NCBI RefSeq assembly: GCF_002154725.1
Contig: NZ_MTAW01000232.1
Location: 1 to 64,000, forward strand
Direction: 5' to 3'
Source: Nostoc sp. 106C
Lineage (GTDB): Bacteria > Cyanobacteriota > Cyanobacteriia > Cyanobacteriales > Nostocaceae
DNA length: 64,000 nt
Under the pieces are notes generated by a model, which had not been told where the DNA came from, made no database searches, and saw only the letters and a program-made list of their open reading frames with translations. Position 1 is the stretch's first letter. Each line of letters opens with the position of its first letter. Positions 35,729 to 45,141 of the stretch are shown in pieces. Position numbers and translations under genes: made by a program.

Positions 35729-36820
35729 TTAAGAATCGATAGGAATAATCATCTCACGAATTGCATAAGCTGTTGCGGGTGCTAGTAAAACACCGTTGCG
35801 ATAGTGCCCGGTGGCTAAGAGGACATTACTCAACCCAGGTAACTTACCAATAACTGGTGCTGGGCGTTCTTCAGGACGAGGACGTAAACCTGACCAAGTA
35901 CGGATAATATTTGCCTGTGCTAACTCTGGGCAGAAAGCGATCGCTTGTTGTCTAATAGATTCCAGTAATTCTTGATTGGGCGATATTTCATCACCATTAC
36001 TCGGAAATTCCACGGTGGCACCTATCCAGTAGCCGCCACCTCCCACAGGGACGATGTGAACATCATTACCAGTAATTGCCGGCTGGAAGTCAGGATTTCC
36101 TAGTGGATGCTCTAAATGTAGTTGTAATGCTTGCCCCAGTACAGGGCGGATATCAACCATGTGGTGTAATTGTGCTGTCAATGGAGTTGAACCCAGCCCA
36201 GCGGCGACTACAAACCAGTCAGCAGCAATCTTCCCGGCAGTTGTTTCTAGTTGGTGGCACAATTGGGGTGAAGTTTCGGCACCTGACACAGTCACGCCAA
36301 ATTGGAAGGTAACACCGTTATGCTGAGCAGCCTCAACTAAAGCTAATGTTAGGGCTGTGGGGTCAAGTTGGCGGTCTTGAGGAGAATAGATAGCGCCTAT
36401 AATTTTTTCGTTATCTATCTGAGGACAGATATTTTGTAGTTTAGTCTGATCCCAGATTTCTAACTGCCAGCCTTGAGAGTGGCGAATTGCTAACAACTTT
36501 TCCCATTCTGCTAAATTTTCTTCTTCCAGGCGAAGACTAAGAATTCCTTGACGGTTGAAGGGAATTTTACGACCTGTGATAGCTTCTAATTCGGGAATCA
36601 AAGTTTCATAGCGTTGGATGCTAGTTTGTCGCATCTGCCAAGCCTTACCCTTGATTTTGTGGCTAATTACGCCCATCAACACACCGAGTGCAGCGCCGGT
36701 GGAACCTTGTGCTGGTGGTTGGCGATCGCAAACAGTAATGTTTAGACCTTTAACTAGACTTAGTTCATAGGCGATCGCTGCCCCAACTACACCACAACCG
36801 ATAATTACTACATGACTCAT
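35729..36820 (-). CDS. FAD-dependent amino-acid oxidase, DAO family (glycine oxidase-like)
   Basis: 363 residues. The N-terminal dinucleotide-binding motif is VVIIGCGVVGAAIAYEL (GxGxxG). Downstream are GSTGAALGVLMG and the C-terminal FAD segment RTWSGLRPRPEERPAPVIGKLPGLSNVLLATGHYRNGVLLAPATA, the hallmark of ThiO/DadA-like enzymes. These oxidise the alpha-carbon of amino acids with O2. ThiO would feed thiazole synthesis, but no thi gene is nearby, so I leave out the symbol. The spacing from psbQ upstream (117 bp with hairpin and repeat) suggests a separate unit. Confidence 0.85.
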   Translation of the reverse strand: MSHVVIIGCGVVGAAIAYELSLVKGLNITVCDRQPPAQGSTGAALGVLMGVISHKIKGKAWQMRQTSIQRYETLIPELEAITGRKIPFNRQGILSLRLEEENLAEWEKLLAIRHSQGWQLEIWDQTKLQNICPQIDNEKIIGAIYSPQDRQLDPTALTLALVEAAQHNGVTFQFGVTVSGAETSPQLCHQLETTAGKIAADWFVVAAGLGSTPLTAQLHHMVDIRPVLGQALQLHLEHPLGNPDFQPAITGNDVHIVPVGGGGYWIGATVEFPSNGDEISPNQELLESIRQQAIAFCPELAQANIIRTWSGLRPRPEERPAPVIGKLPGLSNVLLATGHYRNGVLLAPATAYAIREMIIPIDS

Positions 36821-36833
36821 GACTTTATCCAGA

Positions 36834-36872
36834 AGTTAGGAGTTAGAAATTTGTGATTCCTAACTCCTAACT
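36834..36872. repeat. Inverted repeat between psbQ and the DAO gene
   Basis: A perfect 13-bp stem AGTTAGGAGTTAG / CTAACTCCTAACT with a 13-nt loop, made of heptamer-like TTAGGAG units. It lies 65 bp downstream of the psbQ stop and just upstream of the DAO start, and could end psbQ transcripts, though no T-run follows. Confidence 0.55.
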
Positions 36873-36884
36873 CATAACTCAGCA

Positions 36885-36932
36885 ACGCCAGTTGCTTCAA
36901 CACGGCGAACCCGCGCAACGCACTGGTTCCTC
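36885..36932 (+). repeat. Dispersed repeat R2, copy 1
   Basis: 48 bp similar to 46534-46580: both run ACGCCAGTTGCT...CGCAACGCACTGG. It sits directly after the psbQ stop codon side. Confidence 0.7.
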
Positions 36933-36937
36933 AGCAC

Positions 36938-37396
36938 TTATGATTGAGTGCTTGTCTCTGGAAGCAGATCGAGGAATTTGTTAATATCTGCAAAAGCCGC
37001 TTGGTAGTTACTCAAAGCAAGTTGAGTATTGCCTGCGGTAGCAGCTTTATCGATTTTAACCAGGTGGTTAAAAAAATCTCGCGTGATTTGACGTGCTGCG
37101 GCTTGATCCTTGGGTAAAAGGTTAGGAGCTACGTAAGACATGTCCAGTCTAGCTTCTGTTATCGGACCATGTATAAAATTACTCACATTTATCCAATCTC
37201 TTTGTTGGATTAGGTTTTTCAATTCTTCTGAGCGATCGCGCACAGCCTGAATATCTGGTACATATTCCTGGATTTTGGTTAGTTGCGCTGTTGTATAAGT
37301 AGGAGGTGCTACTGCAACACTGGGACCACCACAACTGATCAGGAATGTTGCCAACAATACTAAAATCAATGACAAAAGAGAGCGTTGACGCGACAT
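36938..37396 (-). CDS. psbQ: Photosystem II protein PsbQ, cyanobacterial lipoprotein
   Basis: 152 residues. PsbQ is a lumenal extrinsic subunit that stabilises the oxygen-evolving side of photosystem II. A signal peptide ends in a lipobox LISC (Cys22), so it should be lipid-anchored, as cyanobacterial PsbQ (CyanoQ) is. The mature part is a four-helix bundle: YTTAQLTKIQEYVPDIQAVR, RDWINVSNFIHGPITEARLDM, DQAAARQITRDFFNHLVKID and LALSNYQAAFADINKFLDLLP. The length is normal. Confidence 0.93.
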   Translation of the reverse strand: MSRQRSLLSLILVLLATFLISCGGPSVAVAPPTYTTAQLTKIQEYVPDIQAVRDRSEELKNLIQQRDWINVSNFIHGPITEARLDMSYVAPNLLPKDQAAARQITRDFFNHLVKIDKAATAGNTQLALSNYQAAFADINKFLDLLPETSTQS

Positions 37397-37771
37397 ATAT
37401 TGAACTAATTTGCTGTTTGTTTGCCGACTAACAGTGTAATTTTATATCGCTAAGGTAATATATAGTTCTTACCAGCAAAGGATTTTCGGCAAGATTTTTG
37501 ATACTAGCTTCCTATTTTCTAAAAATAGACTAGCGACTGCTTAACTTTTGAAAAATTTAAGTATAATTACTCAATATGAGTTGTCTTATCCATAAACTTC
37601 AACAAGCAGTTTTTAGGAGTTTTTGTTAACAATGATTGTTAGGAAAGCATAATTTAGAGTTGCGAAATAGAAAAGACCTTGATAAGCTGAAACACTAATA
37701 CCATGAACCTTCTGGCGGTTTTCTGTAGTCACATTTCCCATAGGCCGATGCAATATTAGGAGTGTTTTTTC
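37397..37771. promoter_or_regulatory. Divergent psbQ / 142-aa protein promoter region
   Basis: 375 AT-rich bases between divergent starts. No strong motif is recognised apart from a ribosome-binding-like TTAGGAG just before 37772. Confidence 0.4.
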
Positions 37772-38200
37772 GTGAACGCATCTGAACAAGCAACTAACCT
37801 TGAACTCGCCAGCAAGATTGCTACGGTAGTTAATTTGTTTAAATTTGAGTTTCCTGATGCCAAATCAGATCTTAAACCTTGGAAGAACGATCCAGAAACA
37901 AGAGAGTTAGTCGATCCAGATTCGATAGATATCGGCTTTCACTTTCCTGGTATTAGTAAATCCTGGCGTAGTCGTAGTGTCTTAATTCAAATCCGAATTT
38001 ATCAAGACCCGGTAAGCAATTCACGTCGTGCGATCGGTGTAGAAGTTGCTGCATTTGACCATCGCGGTGAGGCTTGGCGACTTTCTACCATAGATAACTG
38101 GAGTATTGTCGGTACTTCTGTCCCTTCGCTTCAAGTTGGGGATAAGTTAAAACTAATTTGCCGACAAATTTTAGAAGTATTTAATAAATCTAGTGAGTAA
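37772..38200 (+). CDS. Conserved-looking soluble protein, unnamed
   Basis: 142 residues from a GTG preceded by TTAGGAG. Soluble, mixed alpha/beta, with no signal peptide. Noticeable stretches are DIGFHFPGISKSWRSRSVLIQIRIYQD and AIGVEVAAFDHRGEAWRLSTIDNW. The pattern of alternating hydrophobic strands suggests a small beta-sheet domain. I do not recognise the family. It is a stand-alone gene before the STAND pair. Confidence 0.65.
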   Translation: MNASEQATNLELASKIATVVNLFKFEFPDAKSDLKPWKNDPETRELVDPDSIDIGFHFPGISKSWRSRSVLIQIRIYQDPVSNSRRAIGVEVAAFDHRGEAWRLSTIDNWSIVGTSVPSLQVGDKLKLICRQILEVFNKSSE

Positions 38201-38439
38201 AATTACTTGATAAAAAGCTGTTGAAATTTCTAGATAATTTGTTATTTGTGATAACTCACAGATAATTTAGCCATGCTATAAGATATTTGTCACAACTATA
38301 ATTCACATCAAATATAAACTCTAAAAGTTTCGGGAAGATTTATACTTATTCACCGGAAACATTGTCTCATTGTGTAGATAATTACCAGGCTTATACAGCT
38401 TGTTAAATCAATAATTTAATTAACAGGAGTTAAGCTCAA

Positions 38440-38922
38440 ATGCTATCGAGTGAGAGATTAGCCAATTTAGAACAAGTATTAAATTTACGTTATGAAACCC
38501 TTACTGAAGCGCAGAATCGCCTTGCGATAAGTGACAACATCTTTGAGAGAACTGCTATTAAACAGAGAATCCGGCAAGAAATATTACCAGATATACGTCA
38601 GTTTGAAGCTGAGTATTGGGAACTGCTAGCACAACAAGCACGCTCTACTACAGTTGCAGAAGCAGATGCAAGTAATGCCATTATTGAAGTTGAGTCGCAA
38701 GTCGTTCAATTAATGAGCAATACCTCCTACCCAGATCAATTGATGCGGTTATTGGAAGAAATTCGTAACCAGCTTAACCAACCAGAAAATCCTGCGGCTG
38801 CAAAAGCAAAGTTAGCGCTAAATTTAATACCAGGAATTTTATCCTATGAAGTAGAACTGAATACAACAACAGCCCTGAAAAACGTTTTTCAACCAATTAG
38901 AAATTTATTTAGAGAAAAGTAA
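38440..38922 (+). CDS. Helical adaptor-like protein paired with a STAND NTPase
   Basis: 160 residues, all-helical. The N-terminal 60 residues form a coiled helix pair (LEQVLNLRYETLTEAQNRLAIS). The C-terminal half LLEEIRNQLNQPENPAAAKAKLALNLIPGILSYEVELNTT looks like the small modules found beside or fused to STAND NTPases in cyanobacterial conflict and signalling systems, which often work as adaptors or end in a membrane-proximal helix. Its stop codon overlaps an ATG and the STAND gene starts 11 bp on, so they are translated together. A ribosome-binding site ACAGGAG precedes the ATG. Confidence 0.7.
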   Translation: MLSSERLANLEQVLNLRYETLTEAQNRLAISDNIFERTAIKQRIRQEILPDIRQFEAEYWELLAQQARSTTVAEADASNAIIEVESQVVQLMSNTSYPDQLMRLLEEIRNQLNQPENPAAAKAKLALNLIPGILSYEVELNTTTALKNVFQPIRNLFREK

Positions 38923-38932
38923 TGGCCCCGAT

Positions 38933-41900
38933 GTGTCTTGCCCATATCGGGGCTTATTAGCATTTCACGAGCAAGATCGAGAATACTTTTTTGGGCGAGA
39001 GAAATATGTTGAAGGTTTATTGAAAGTAGTTCACCAACAACCTTTAGTAGCTTTGATTGGTGCTTCTGGAAGTGGTAAATCTTCAGTAGTGTTTGCGGGA
39101 CTCATTCCCAGATTACGAGAAACGGGAAATTGGCTAATTGAATCTTTTCGTCCCCAGAGTCAGGCTAGTTACGGATTGGCTTCTGCTTTAGTGCGTCTGC
39201 TACAACCAGAACTCGATGAAATTCAACAACCAGGGCGAGCAAAAGAACTGCTTGCAGATATAGAGAAGGGTTTAACATTGCCGGAAGTATTAGCAAGTGT
39301 TCTCCAACGCCATCCTCATCAAAGATTATTGTTAGTCATTGATCAATTTGAAGAACTTTATACCCTTTGCCAGGATAGCCAAGAACAACAGCGATTTGTT
39401 GATGTGTTGCTGGCAGCAATTCAATCAGCCCCAAATAACTTGACGCTGGTGTTGACATTGCGGGCAGATTTTTTCAGTTATGTGTTGAATTATGCGCCTT
39501 TTGGAGAAGCATTACAACAACACAAGCCGCAGTTACTCAGTGCAATGAACCGTGAAGAAATGGAAACTGCAATTGAGCAGCCAGCGAAGAAGATGGGGGT
39601 GACACTGGAAGAAGGACTAACAGAACGTATTCTTGATGATGTGAAGCAGGAACCGGGAAACTTGCCTTTGCTGGAGTTTGCCTTGACTCAACTGTGGGCA
39701 AAGCAGAGTCGGAGACAATTGACACATCAAGCCTATGTACAAATTGGGGGAGTAGCTAAGGCGCTGGCAAATCATGCAGAAACAGTTTTTGAACAATTAA
39801 ATGAGGCTGATAAAAAACGGGCAGAACGGGTATTCATTCAATTAGTGCATCCGGGAGAAGGGACAGAAGACACCCGTTGTATTGCTACTCGTGAAGCCAT
39901 AAGCGGTAATAATTGGGATTTGGTAACGCAGCTAGCTTCAAAACGCCTGGTAGTGACTGGACGGGATGAAGAAAAGCAAGCAGAAACAGTTGAGGTGGTG
40001 CATGAAGCCTTAATTCGGGAGTGGACGCAGCTGCGTGGGTGGATGAACGATCACCGGAAGTTTCGCACCTGGCAAGAACGCTTGAAAGGGCGGATGCGGG
40101 AATGGGACGCAGCGGGTAAGGAGGATAAGCAAGCATTATTATTACGGGGTTCACCTTTAGCTGAGGCGGAAGATTGGCTAAGTAAGCGTAAAGAAGAACT
40201 TGGTGATACAGAAACAAATTTTATTCAGGAGAGTGTAGCATTACGAGAACAGGAGAAGGAAGAAGAAAAACGCAGGCGCGAAGAAAAGATACGCCAACAG
40301 CGTCGCATTAATATTGTGCTTACTAGCTTCTCTGTAGCAGCCATGACTTTAGCAGGGTTAGCTGGTATTGGCTGGAGGAGCGCTGCCATCAATGAAATAA
40401 ATTCCAATGCAAAGAATTCATCTGCACTTTTAAGTTTAGATGGGCAAGAAGCCTTAAAAACAAGTTTAAAAGCTGTTGTGCAAATGCAACATACACCTTG
40501 GGTAGACGTAAATACCCGTACCCAAGTAGAACTGGCATTAATGCATATAGTTCACAACGTTGCAGCGCCAAACACCTTAGGAGGACACGCAAACTCGGTT
40601 TATGGCGTCAGCTTCAGCCCAAATGGCAAGATGCTGGCAACAGCAAGTGCTGACAACACGTTGAAATTGTGGAATATCAGCACTGGTAAAGAAATTAAAA
40701 CTCTTATCGGGCATACTAACTCGGTTAATGGCGTCAGCTTCAGCCCAGATGGCAAGATGCTGGCAAGCGCAAGTGATGACAACACGTTGAAATTGTGGAA
40801 TACCAGCACTGGTAAAGAAATTAAAACTCTCATCGGGCATACTAACTCGGTTAAAGGTGTCAACTTCAGCCCAAATGGCAAGATGCTGGCAAGCGCAAGT
40901 AGTGATAACATGGTGAAATTGTGGGATATCAGCACTGGTAAAGAGATTAAAACTCTCATCGGGCATACTAACAGGGTTAATGGCGTCAGCTTCAGCCCGG
41001 ATGGCAAAATGCTGGCAAGCGCAAGTGTTGATCGCACGGTGAAATTGTGGAATACCAGTACTGGTAAAGAAATTAAAACCCTCAGTGGTCATACAAACTG
41101 GGTTTATAGCGTTAGCTTCAGCCCAGATGGCAAAATGCTGGCAAGCGCAAGTGTTGATCGCACAGTGAAACTGTGGAATACCAGTACTGGTAAAGAAATT
41201 AAAACCCTTATCGGGCTTACAGACTTAGTTTTGAGCGTCAGCTTCAGCCCGGATGGCAAAATGCTGGCAACTGCAAGTGGTGATAACAAAGTGAAATTAT
41301 GGGATACCAATACGTACAAAGAGATTAAAACCCTAATTGGGCATACAAATTGGGTTTATGGCGTCAGCTTCAGCCCGAATAGCAAAATGCTGGCAACTGT
41401 AAGTGGTGATAACACAGCGAAATTGTGGGATACCAGTACGTACAAAGAGATTAAAACCCTCAATAGTCATACAAACTGGGTTTATGGCGTCAGCTTCAAC
41501 CCGGATGGCAAAATGCTGGCAAGCGCAAGTGGTGATAACACGGTGAAATTGTGGGACACCAGCACTAGTAAAGAAATTAAAACCCTCATCGGGCACACAA
41601 ACTCAGTTAAAAGTATTAGTTTCAGCCCGGATGGCAAAATGCTGGCAAGCGCAAGTGACGATAACACAGTGAAATTGTGGGATACCATTACCTATAACGA
41701 GATTAAAACCCTAACTGGTCATACAAACTCAGTTAATAGCCTCAGTTTCAGCCCGGATGGTAAGATGCTGGCAACCGCAAGTGTTGATCACACAGTGAAA
41801 TTGTGGGATACCAGTACCTATAACGAGATTAAAACTCTAACTGGTCATACAAACTCGGTTAATAGCCTCAGCTTCAGCCCGGATGGTAAGATGCTGGCAA

Positions 41901-42307
41901 CCGCAGGTGATGATAACACAATAAAATTATGGGATACCAGTACCTATAACGAGATTAAAAGCCTCATCGGGCATACAAACTCGGTTAATGGCGTCAGTTT
42001 CAGCCCGGATGGCAAGATGCTAGCAAGCGTAAGTGTTGACAAAATGGTGAAATTGTGGAACATCAACACTTATAAAGAAATTAAAACCCTCAGTGGTCAT
42101 GCATACTGGGTTTATGGAGTCAGCTTCAGTCCGGATGGCAAGATACTGGCAACCGCAAGTGCTGACAAGACGGTGAGATTATGGAGGCGAGATTTTGATT
42201 ATTTATTAAACCAAGGGTGCAATTTTATAGGCGAGTATCTTAAGCCTAATCCTAAAGATGAGGAGGCGCGTGAGATTGACAAGAATTTGTGTAAGGGTAA
42301 GCGATAG
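38933..42307 (+). CDS. nSTAND-type NTPase with membrane helix and 13 WD40 repeats
   Basis: 1124 residues. It begins SCPYRGLLAFHEQDREYFFGRE, the entry motif of nSTAND1 NTPases, then Walker A GASGSGKSS (about residue 45) and Walker B LLLVIDQFEELY. A winged-helix/helical region follows. A basic coiled segment (RRREEKIRQQRR) leads into one hydrophobic helix near residues 460-478, then 13 WD40 repeats (about 549-1087) and a short Cys-containing tail. Such STAND proteins act as switches that oligomerise on ligand binding and are predicted in conflict (defence) and cell-death systems. The GTG at 38933 is the only start in frame; the ATG at 38922 is in another frame and stops early. Start choice is therefore slightly uncertain. 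Confidence 0.88.
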   Translation: MSCPYRGLLAFHEQDREYFFGREKYVEGLLKVVHQQPLVALIGASGSGKSSVVFAGLIPRLRETGNWLIESFRPQSQASYGLASALVRLLQPELDEIQQPGRAKELLADIEKGLTLPEVLASVLQRHPHQRLLLVIDQFEELYTLCQDSQEQQRFVDVLLAAIQSAPNNLTLVLTLRADFFSYVLNYAPFGEALQQHKPQLLSAMNREEMETAIEQPAKKMGVTLEEGLTERILDDVKQEPGNLPLLEFALTQLWAKQSRRQLTHQAYVQIGGVAKALANHAETVFEQLNEADKKRAERVFIQLVHPGEGTEDTRCIATREAISGNNWDLVTQLASKRLVVTGRDEEKQAETVEVVHEALIREWTQLRGWMNDHRKFRTWQERLKGRMREWDAAGKEDKQALLLRGSPLAEAEDWLSKRKEELGDTETNFIQESVALREQEKEEEKRRREEKIRQQRRINIVLTSFSVAAMTLAGLAGIGWRSAAINEINSNAKNSSALLSLDGQEALKTSLKAVVQMQHTPWVDVNTRTQVELALMHIVHNVAAPNTLGGHANSVYGVSFSPNGKMLATASADNTLKLWNISTGKEIKTLIGHTNSVNGVSFSPDGKMLASASDDNTLKLWNTSTGKEIKTLIGHTNSVKGVNFSPNGKMLASASSDNMVKLWDISTGKEIKTLIGHTNRVNGVSFSPDGKMLASASVDRTVKLWNTSTGKEIKTLSGHTNWVYSVSFSPDGKMLASASVDRTVKLWNTSTGKEIKTLIGLTDLVLSVSFSPDGKMLATASGDNKVKLWDTNTYKEIKTLIGHTNWVYGVSFSPNSKMLATVSGDNTAKLWDTSTYKEIKTLNSHTNWVYGVSFNPDGKMLASASGDNTVKLWDTSTSKEIKTLIGHTNSVKSISFSPDGKMLASASDDNTVKLWDTITYNEIKTLTGHTNSVNSLSFSPDGKMLATASVDHTVKLWDTSTYNEIKTLTGHTNSVNSLSFSPDGKMLATAGDDNTIKLWDTSTYNEIKSLIGHTNSVNGVSFSPDGKMLASVSVDKMVKLWNINTYKEIKTLSGHAYWVYGVSFSPDGKILATASADKTVRLWRRDFDYLLNQGCNFIGEYLKPNPKDEEAREIDKNLCKGKR
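40577..42196 (+). repeat. Thirteen 126-bp (42-aa) WD40 units
   Basis: Unit starts are exactly 126 bp apart from 40577 to 42089; the last unit is shorter. Each contains GHTN.V..VSFSPDGKMLA and a KLW box and ends ..KEIKT. Units are strikingly alike in DNA and protein; the differences gather at the residue after GHTN, at the residues after the conserved Val, and around S.D.T, which lie on the propeller's top face. Confidence 0.95.
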
Positions 42308-42525
42308 GCTTCGGGGACAAGGAAGACAGGGAGGAATTATTTAGATTTTGGTTGCTGATTAGCGATCGCTTTTCTGCAAAACCACTTGGCATTACTCACT
42401 TACGCGATCGCCTTCATCACAAAAATCATTCCATCCATAGAGAACATTAAAGCATTTTTGACGAACGCTTTAACGTTCTTTATTAACGTGAAGGCATTCA
42501 TCACAAACGTGAAAGCGATACACAT

Positions 42526-43908
42526 CTAAATTTTTAAATGCTGGAGAATCAAAGAGCAAACATCCGTTGCAGCAATTAAGTCTTGATTAACTAAATCAGT
42601 CTGATGGCTAATCAACATCGGACCTTCCTCTAGAGACGTAGCGATACAACCATGAGAACCGCGCACTAAAGAAGCATCCAGAGGAATCACGTCCATGAGG
42701 TAACGCAAACCAAGCTGTTTCTGCAACAGCTTGGTAGCGATTTTGAGTTTGGGAAATTTCAGTTGCGGATCGAGGAAAAGTTCTACAGGATCGTAGCCTG
42801 GTTTGCGGTGAATATCCACGGTTCTGGCAAAATCAGGCGCTTTCGCATCATCCAGCCAGTAGTAATAGGTAAACCAAGCATCAGATTGAGCGATCGCCAC
42901 TAACTCCCCAGATCGAGGATGATTGAGATGGTAGGCTTGTTTCCCCTCTTCGTCTAATACCTGCACTACACCTTCAGTTGTTTCTAGCAAATCGCGCACT
43001 TTCGGAATATACGTCGGATCGTTCACATATATATGTGCAACTTGATGATCGGCTACAGCAAAAGCAATACTAGCACCAGGATCGAGTAGTTCTTTTCCTA
43101 ACTCTTCTCTAACAGTAATTAAACCATTTGTACGGAGGACACGGTTCAAATCCACTGCTTTAGAAACTGGAATAATGCCATACTCTGAAAGTACAATTAC
43201 TTGAGTATTACGTGCTTGATAATAATTAATTAGTTCGCCACAGACAACATCAATTTCTTTTAAATCTTTTTGTATTTGCTTTTCATCTTGACCAAATTTT
43301 TGTAAACAGTAATCTAAATGAGGTAAATAAATTAATGTGAGTGTAGGGCTGTAGCGTTCCTCAATCCACTTGGCAGAATTAGCAATCCATTGGCTAGAAA
43401 CAATAGAGGTATTTGGTCCCCAAAAATTGAATAGTGGGAACTGACCTAAATCTGATTGAATTTCCTCACGAATATCGGCAGGATAAGTATAAATATCAGG
43501 TAGTTTTCTACCATCTGCGGGGTACATCGGGCGGGGTGTAATCGCATAGTCTGCTGAAGAGTACATGTTGTACCACCAAAAAAGGTTGGCACAAGTAAAG
43601 TTGGGGTCAATTGATTTAGCAATTTCCCAAATTTTGGGAGCTTGCACTAATTTATTAGACTGTCGCCAGAACTTCACTTCACAATCATCACGGAAGTACC
43701 AACCGTTAGCAACAATGCCATGCTCATCAGGCAATTTTCCTGTTAAATAAGTAGCCTGAACTGAACAAGTCACAGCAGGTAATACTGATTTAATTGGAAC
43801 TACTCGCCCTTTTGCTGCCCAATCAGATAAAAACGGCGTGTTTTCTCCTAGTAAACTGGGTGTTAAGCCGACGACATTTATAACAACCGTTTTCTGCATC
43901 AACTTCAT
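42526..43908 (-). CDS. eboF: EboF-like alkaline phosphatase / nucleotide pyrophosphatase family protein
   Basis: 460 residues with no signal peptide. The phosphodiesterase/pyrophosphatase fold shows a nucleophile Thr in SVLPAVTCSVQATYLTG, LPDEHGIVANGWYF, metal-site residues in YLPHLDYCLQK, VLSEYGI and the late SHGC. In the ebo cluster of scytonemin-producing cyanobacteria this is the phosphatase-like member, and the ebo genes as a set are needed to move the scytonemin monomer to the periplasm. It starts 6 bp after eboE, so the two are translationally linked. A second ATG at codon 4 could be the start. Confidence 0.87.
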   Translation of the reverse strand: MKLMQKTVVINVVGLTPSLLGENTPFLSDWAAKGRVVPIKSVLPAVTCSVQATYLTGKLPDEHGIVANGWYFRDDCEVKFWRQSNKLVQAPKIWEIAKSIDPNFTCANLFWWYNMYSSADYAITPRPMYPADGRKLPDIYTYPADIREEIQSDLGQFPLFNFWGPNTSIVSSQWIANSAKWIEERYSPTLTLIYLPHLDYCLQKFGQDEKQIQKDLKEIDVVCGELINYYQARNTQVIVLSEYGIIPVSKAVDLNRVLRTNGLITVREELGKELLDPGASIAFAVADHQVAHIYVNDPTYIPKVRDLLETTEGVVQVLDEEGKQAYHLNHPRSGELVAIAQSDAWFTYYYWLDDAKAPDFARTVDIHRKPGYDPVELFLDPQLKFPKLKIATKLLQKQLGLRYLMDVIPLDASLVRGSHGCIATSLEEGPMLISHQTDLVNQDLIAATDVCSLILQHLKI

Positions 43909-43914
43909 CTCCTT

Positions 43915-45141
43915 TTAATTACCAGCAAAATTTTTTAATACCCACTCATATTCCCGCTGAATAGAAGTTAGCAAATCTATCTTCATTTCTGATGGCAAAA
44001 CATCCCAGGTGTAAGTTTCGATTTCTAGATGATGACAAGCATTATTTTTTTGCAGTAAATGCAAAATAGTTACAATATCATCTTGTGTAGACTGCAAAAT
44101 TTGATAATCGCGAATAAAAATTGGCACATGAAAGTGAGTACGCCATTCTTCAGCTAGCGATTGTTCTAAGTATGGTAATGCACTGATTAAATCAGGATAG
44201 TGATATAGCGTACCGTCACTACGACGTTCTATTACTTGATGAAGATAAGTAGATTCAGCAAAGGGTTGTAAGCGTTCAGTTATTAAACTACGCTGCTCAA
44301 CATCAGCCGGAATTTTTACTTGAATTGCTGCACTAATTTGGATCTTACCAATCTTAATACCTGCTGATTGCAAACGTTCAAATACAGAATGTGGCTGCTC
44401 ATATTCAACTGAAAAATGGCAGGTGTCATAGCAAAGCCGCACATGTTCAAGCAATTTACTCTCTGCTAAATTCTGTTCAATATTTAATTTATGGGCTAAA
44501 TAATTACCACCAATTGGCAATAACCAATTTTGGTAAAAATCAATTACTTCTGAGGTATTCTCAATTAAACCATCAGGTTCAGGTTCCAAATCAATATGCA
44601 GCAACTTACCTGTATAGTTCTGGATACGAACCATTTCTGCTACAACTGATGCAATGTGGAAACAGCTATTTTTTAGAACTATGTCCCAAGTTTGTTGGTC
44701 GTCTCCCCACCAAGGTTTATAAGATAAAGGCAATGTAGAAATGCCACCATCAAGTTCTTCTGGTAACAAAGCAGCTAAAATTTTTGTCAAGTTTAATGTA
44801 TATTTCAGCCTTTCCTGAGTTGACCAATCTGGTACATAAACTTGGTCTTTGACAATTTGGTGATGAAATCCCCCGTAAGGAAATCCATTTAAGGTAAAAA
44901 CATATAAATCTTCTTGTGTTAGCCAAGCTTGGAACTGAGCCAAGTTATCTTTTTCTAAAATTTGCTTTGAGGCTGTATCTGCTAATCGCAAACCAATTCC
45001 AAAAGGTGCTTGAGGTGATAAACGTGATTTGAGGTGGGGAATATACTTTTCTAAATTGGCAAAAACCTCTACCCAACTTTCACCAGGATGAATATTGGTG
45101 CAGTAAGTCAGGTGAAATTTGCTGTCTATGGCAATCTTCAT
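43915..45141 (-). CDS. eboE: EboE-like xylose-isomerase-type TIM-barrel protein
   Basis: 408 residues. The pattern MKIAIDSKFHLTYCTNIHPGESWVEVFANL is the usual start of the EboE family. Further along are ILLHIDLEPEPDG-like LLHIDLEPEPDGL, RLCYDTCHFSVEYE and HFHVPIFI, placing acidic and His residues as in the sugar-phosphate isomerase/epimerase barrel (a metal site is likely). The enzymatic substrate in metabolite traffic is not established. It is transcribed with eboF; a 337-bp gap with a MITE separates it from eboC. Confidence 0.88.
   Translation of the reverse strand: MKIAIDSKFHLTYCTNIHPGESWVEVFANLEKYIPHLKSRLSPQAPFGIGLRLADTASKQILEKDNLAQFQAWLTQEDLYVFTLNGFPYGGFHHQIVKDQVYVPDWSTQERLKYTLNLTKILAALLPEELDGGISTLPLSYKPWWGDDQQTWDIVLKNSCFHIASVVAEMVRIQNYTGKLLHIDLEPEPDGLIENTSEVIDFYQNWLLPIGGNYLAHKLNIEQNLAESKLLEHVRLCYDTCHFSVEYEQPHSVFERLQSAGIKIGKIQISAAIQVKIPADVEQRSLITERLQPFAESTYLHQVIERRSDGTLYHYPDLISALPYLEQSLAEEWRTHFHVPIFIRDYQILQSTQDDIVTILHLLQKNNACHHLEIETYTWDVLPSEMKIDLLTSIQREYEWVLKNFAGN

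Noticed and set aside
38922-38933. ATG at 38922 as the start of the STAND gene
   Set aside because: It is in a different frame from the NTPase and reaches a stop after about 12 codons.
40577-41690. Several minus-strand frames of 60-170 aa opposite the WD40 tract
   Set aside because: They repeat with the same 126-bp period as the WD40 units and are antisense shadows of them.
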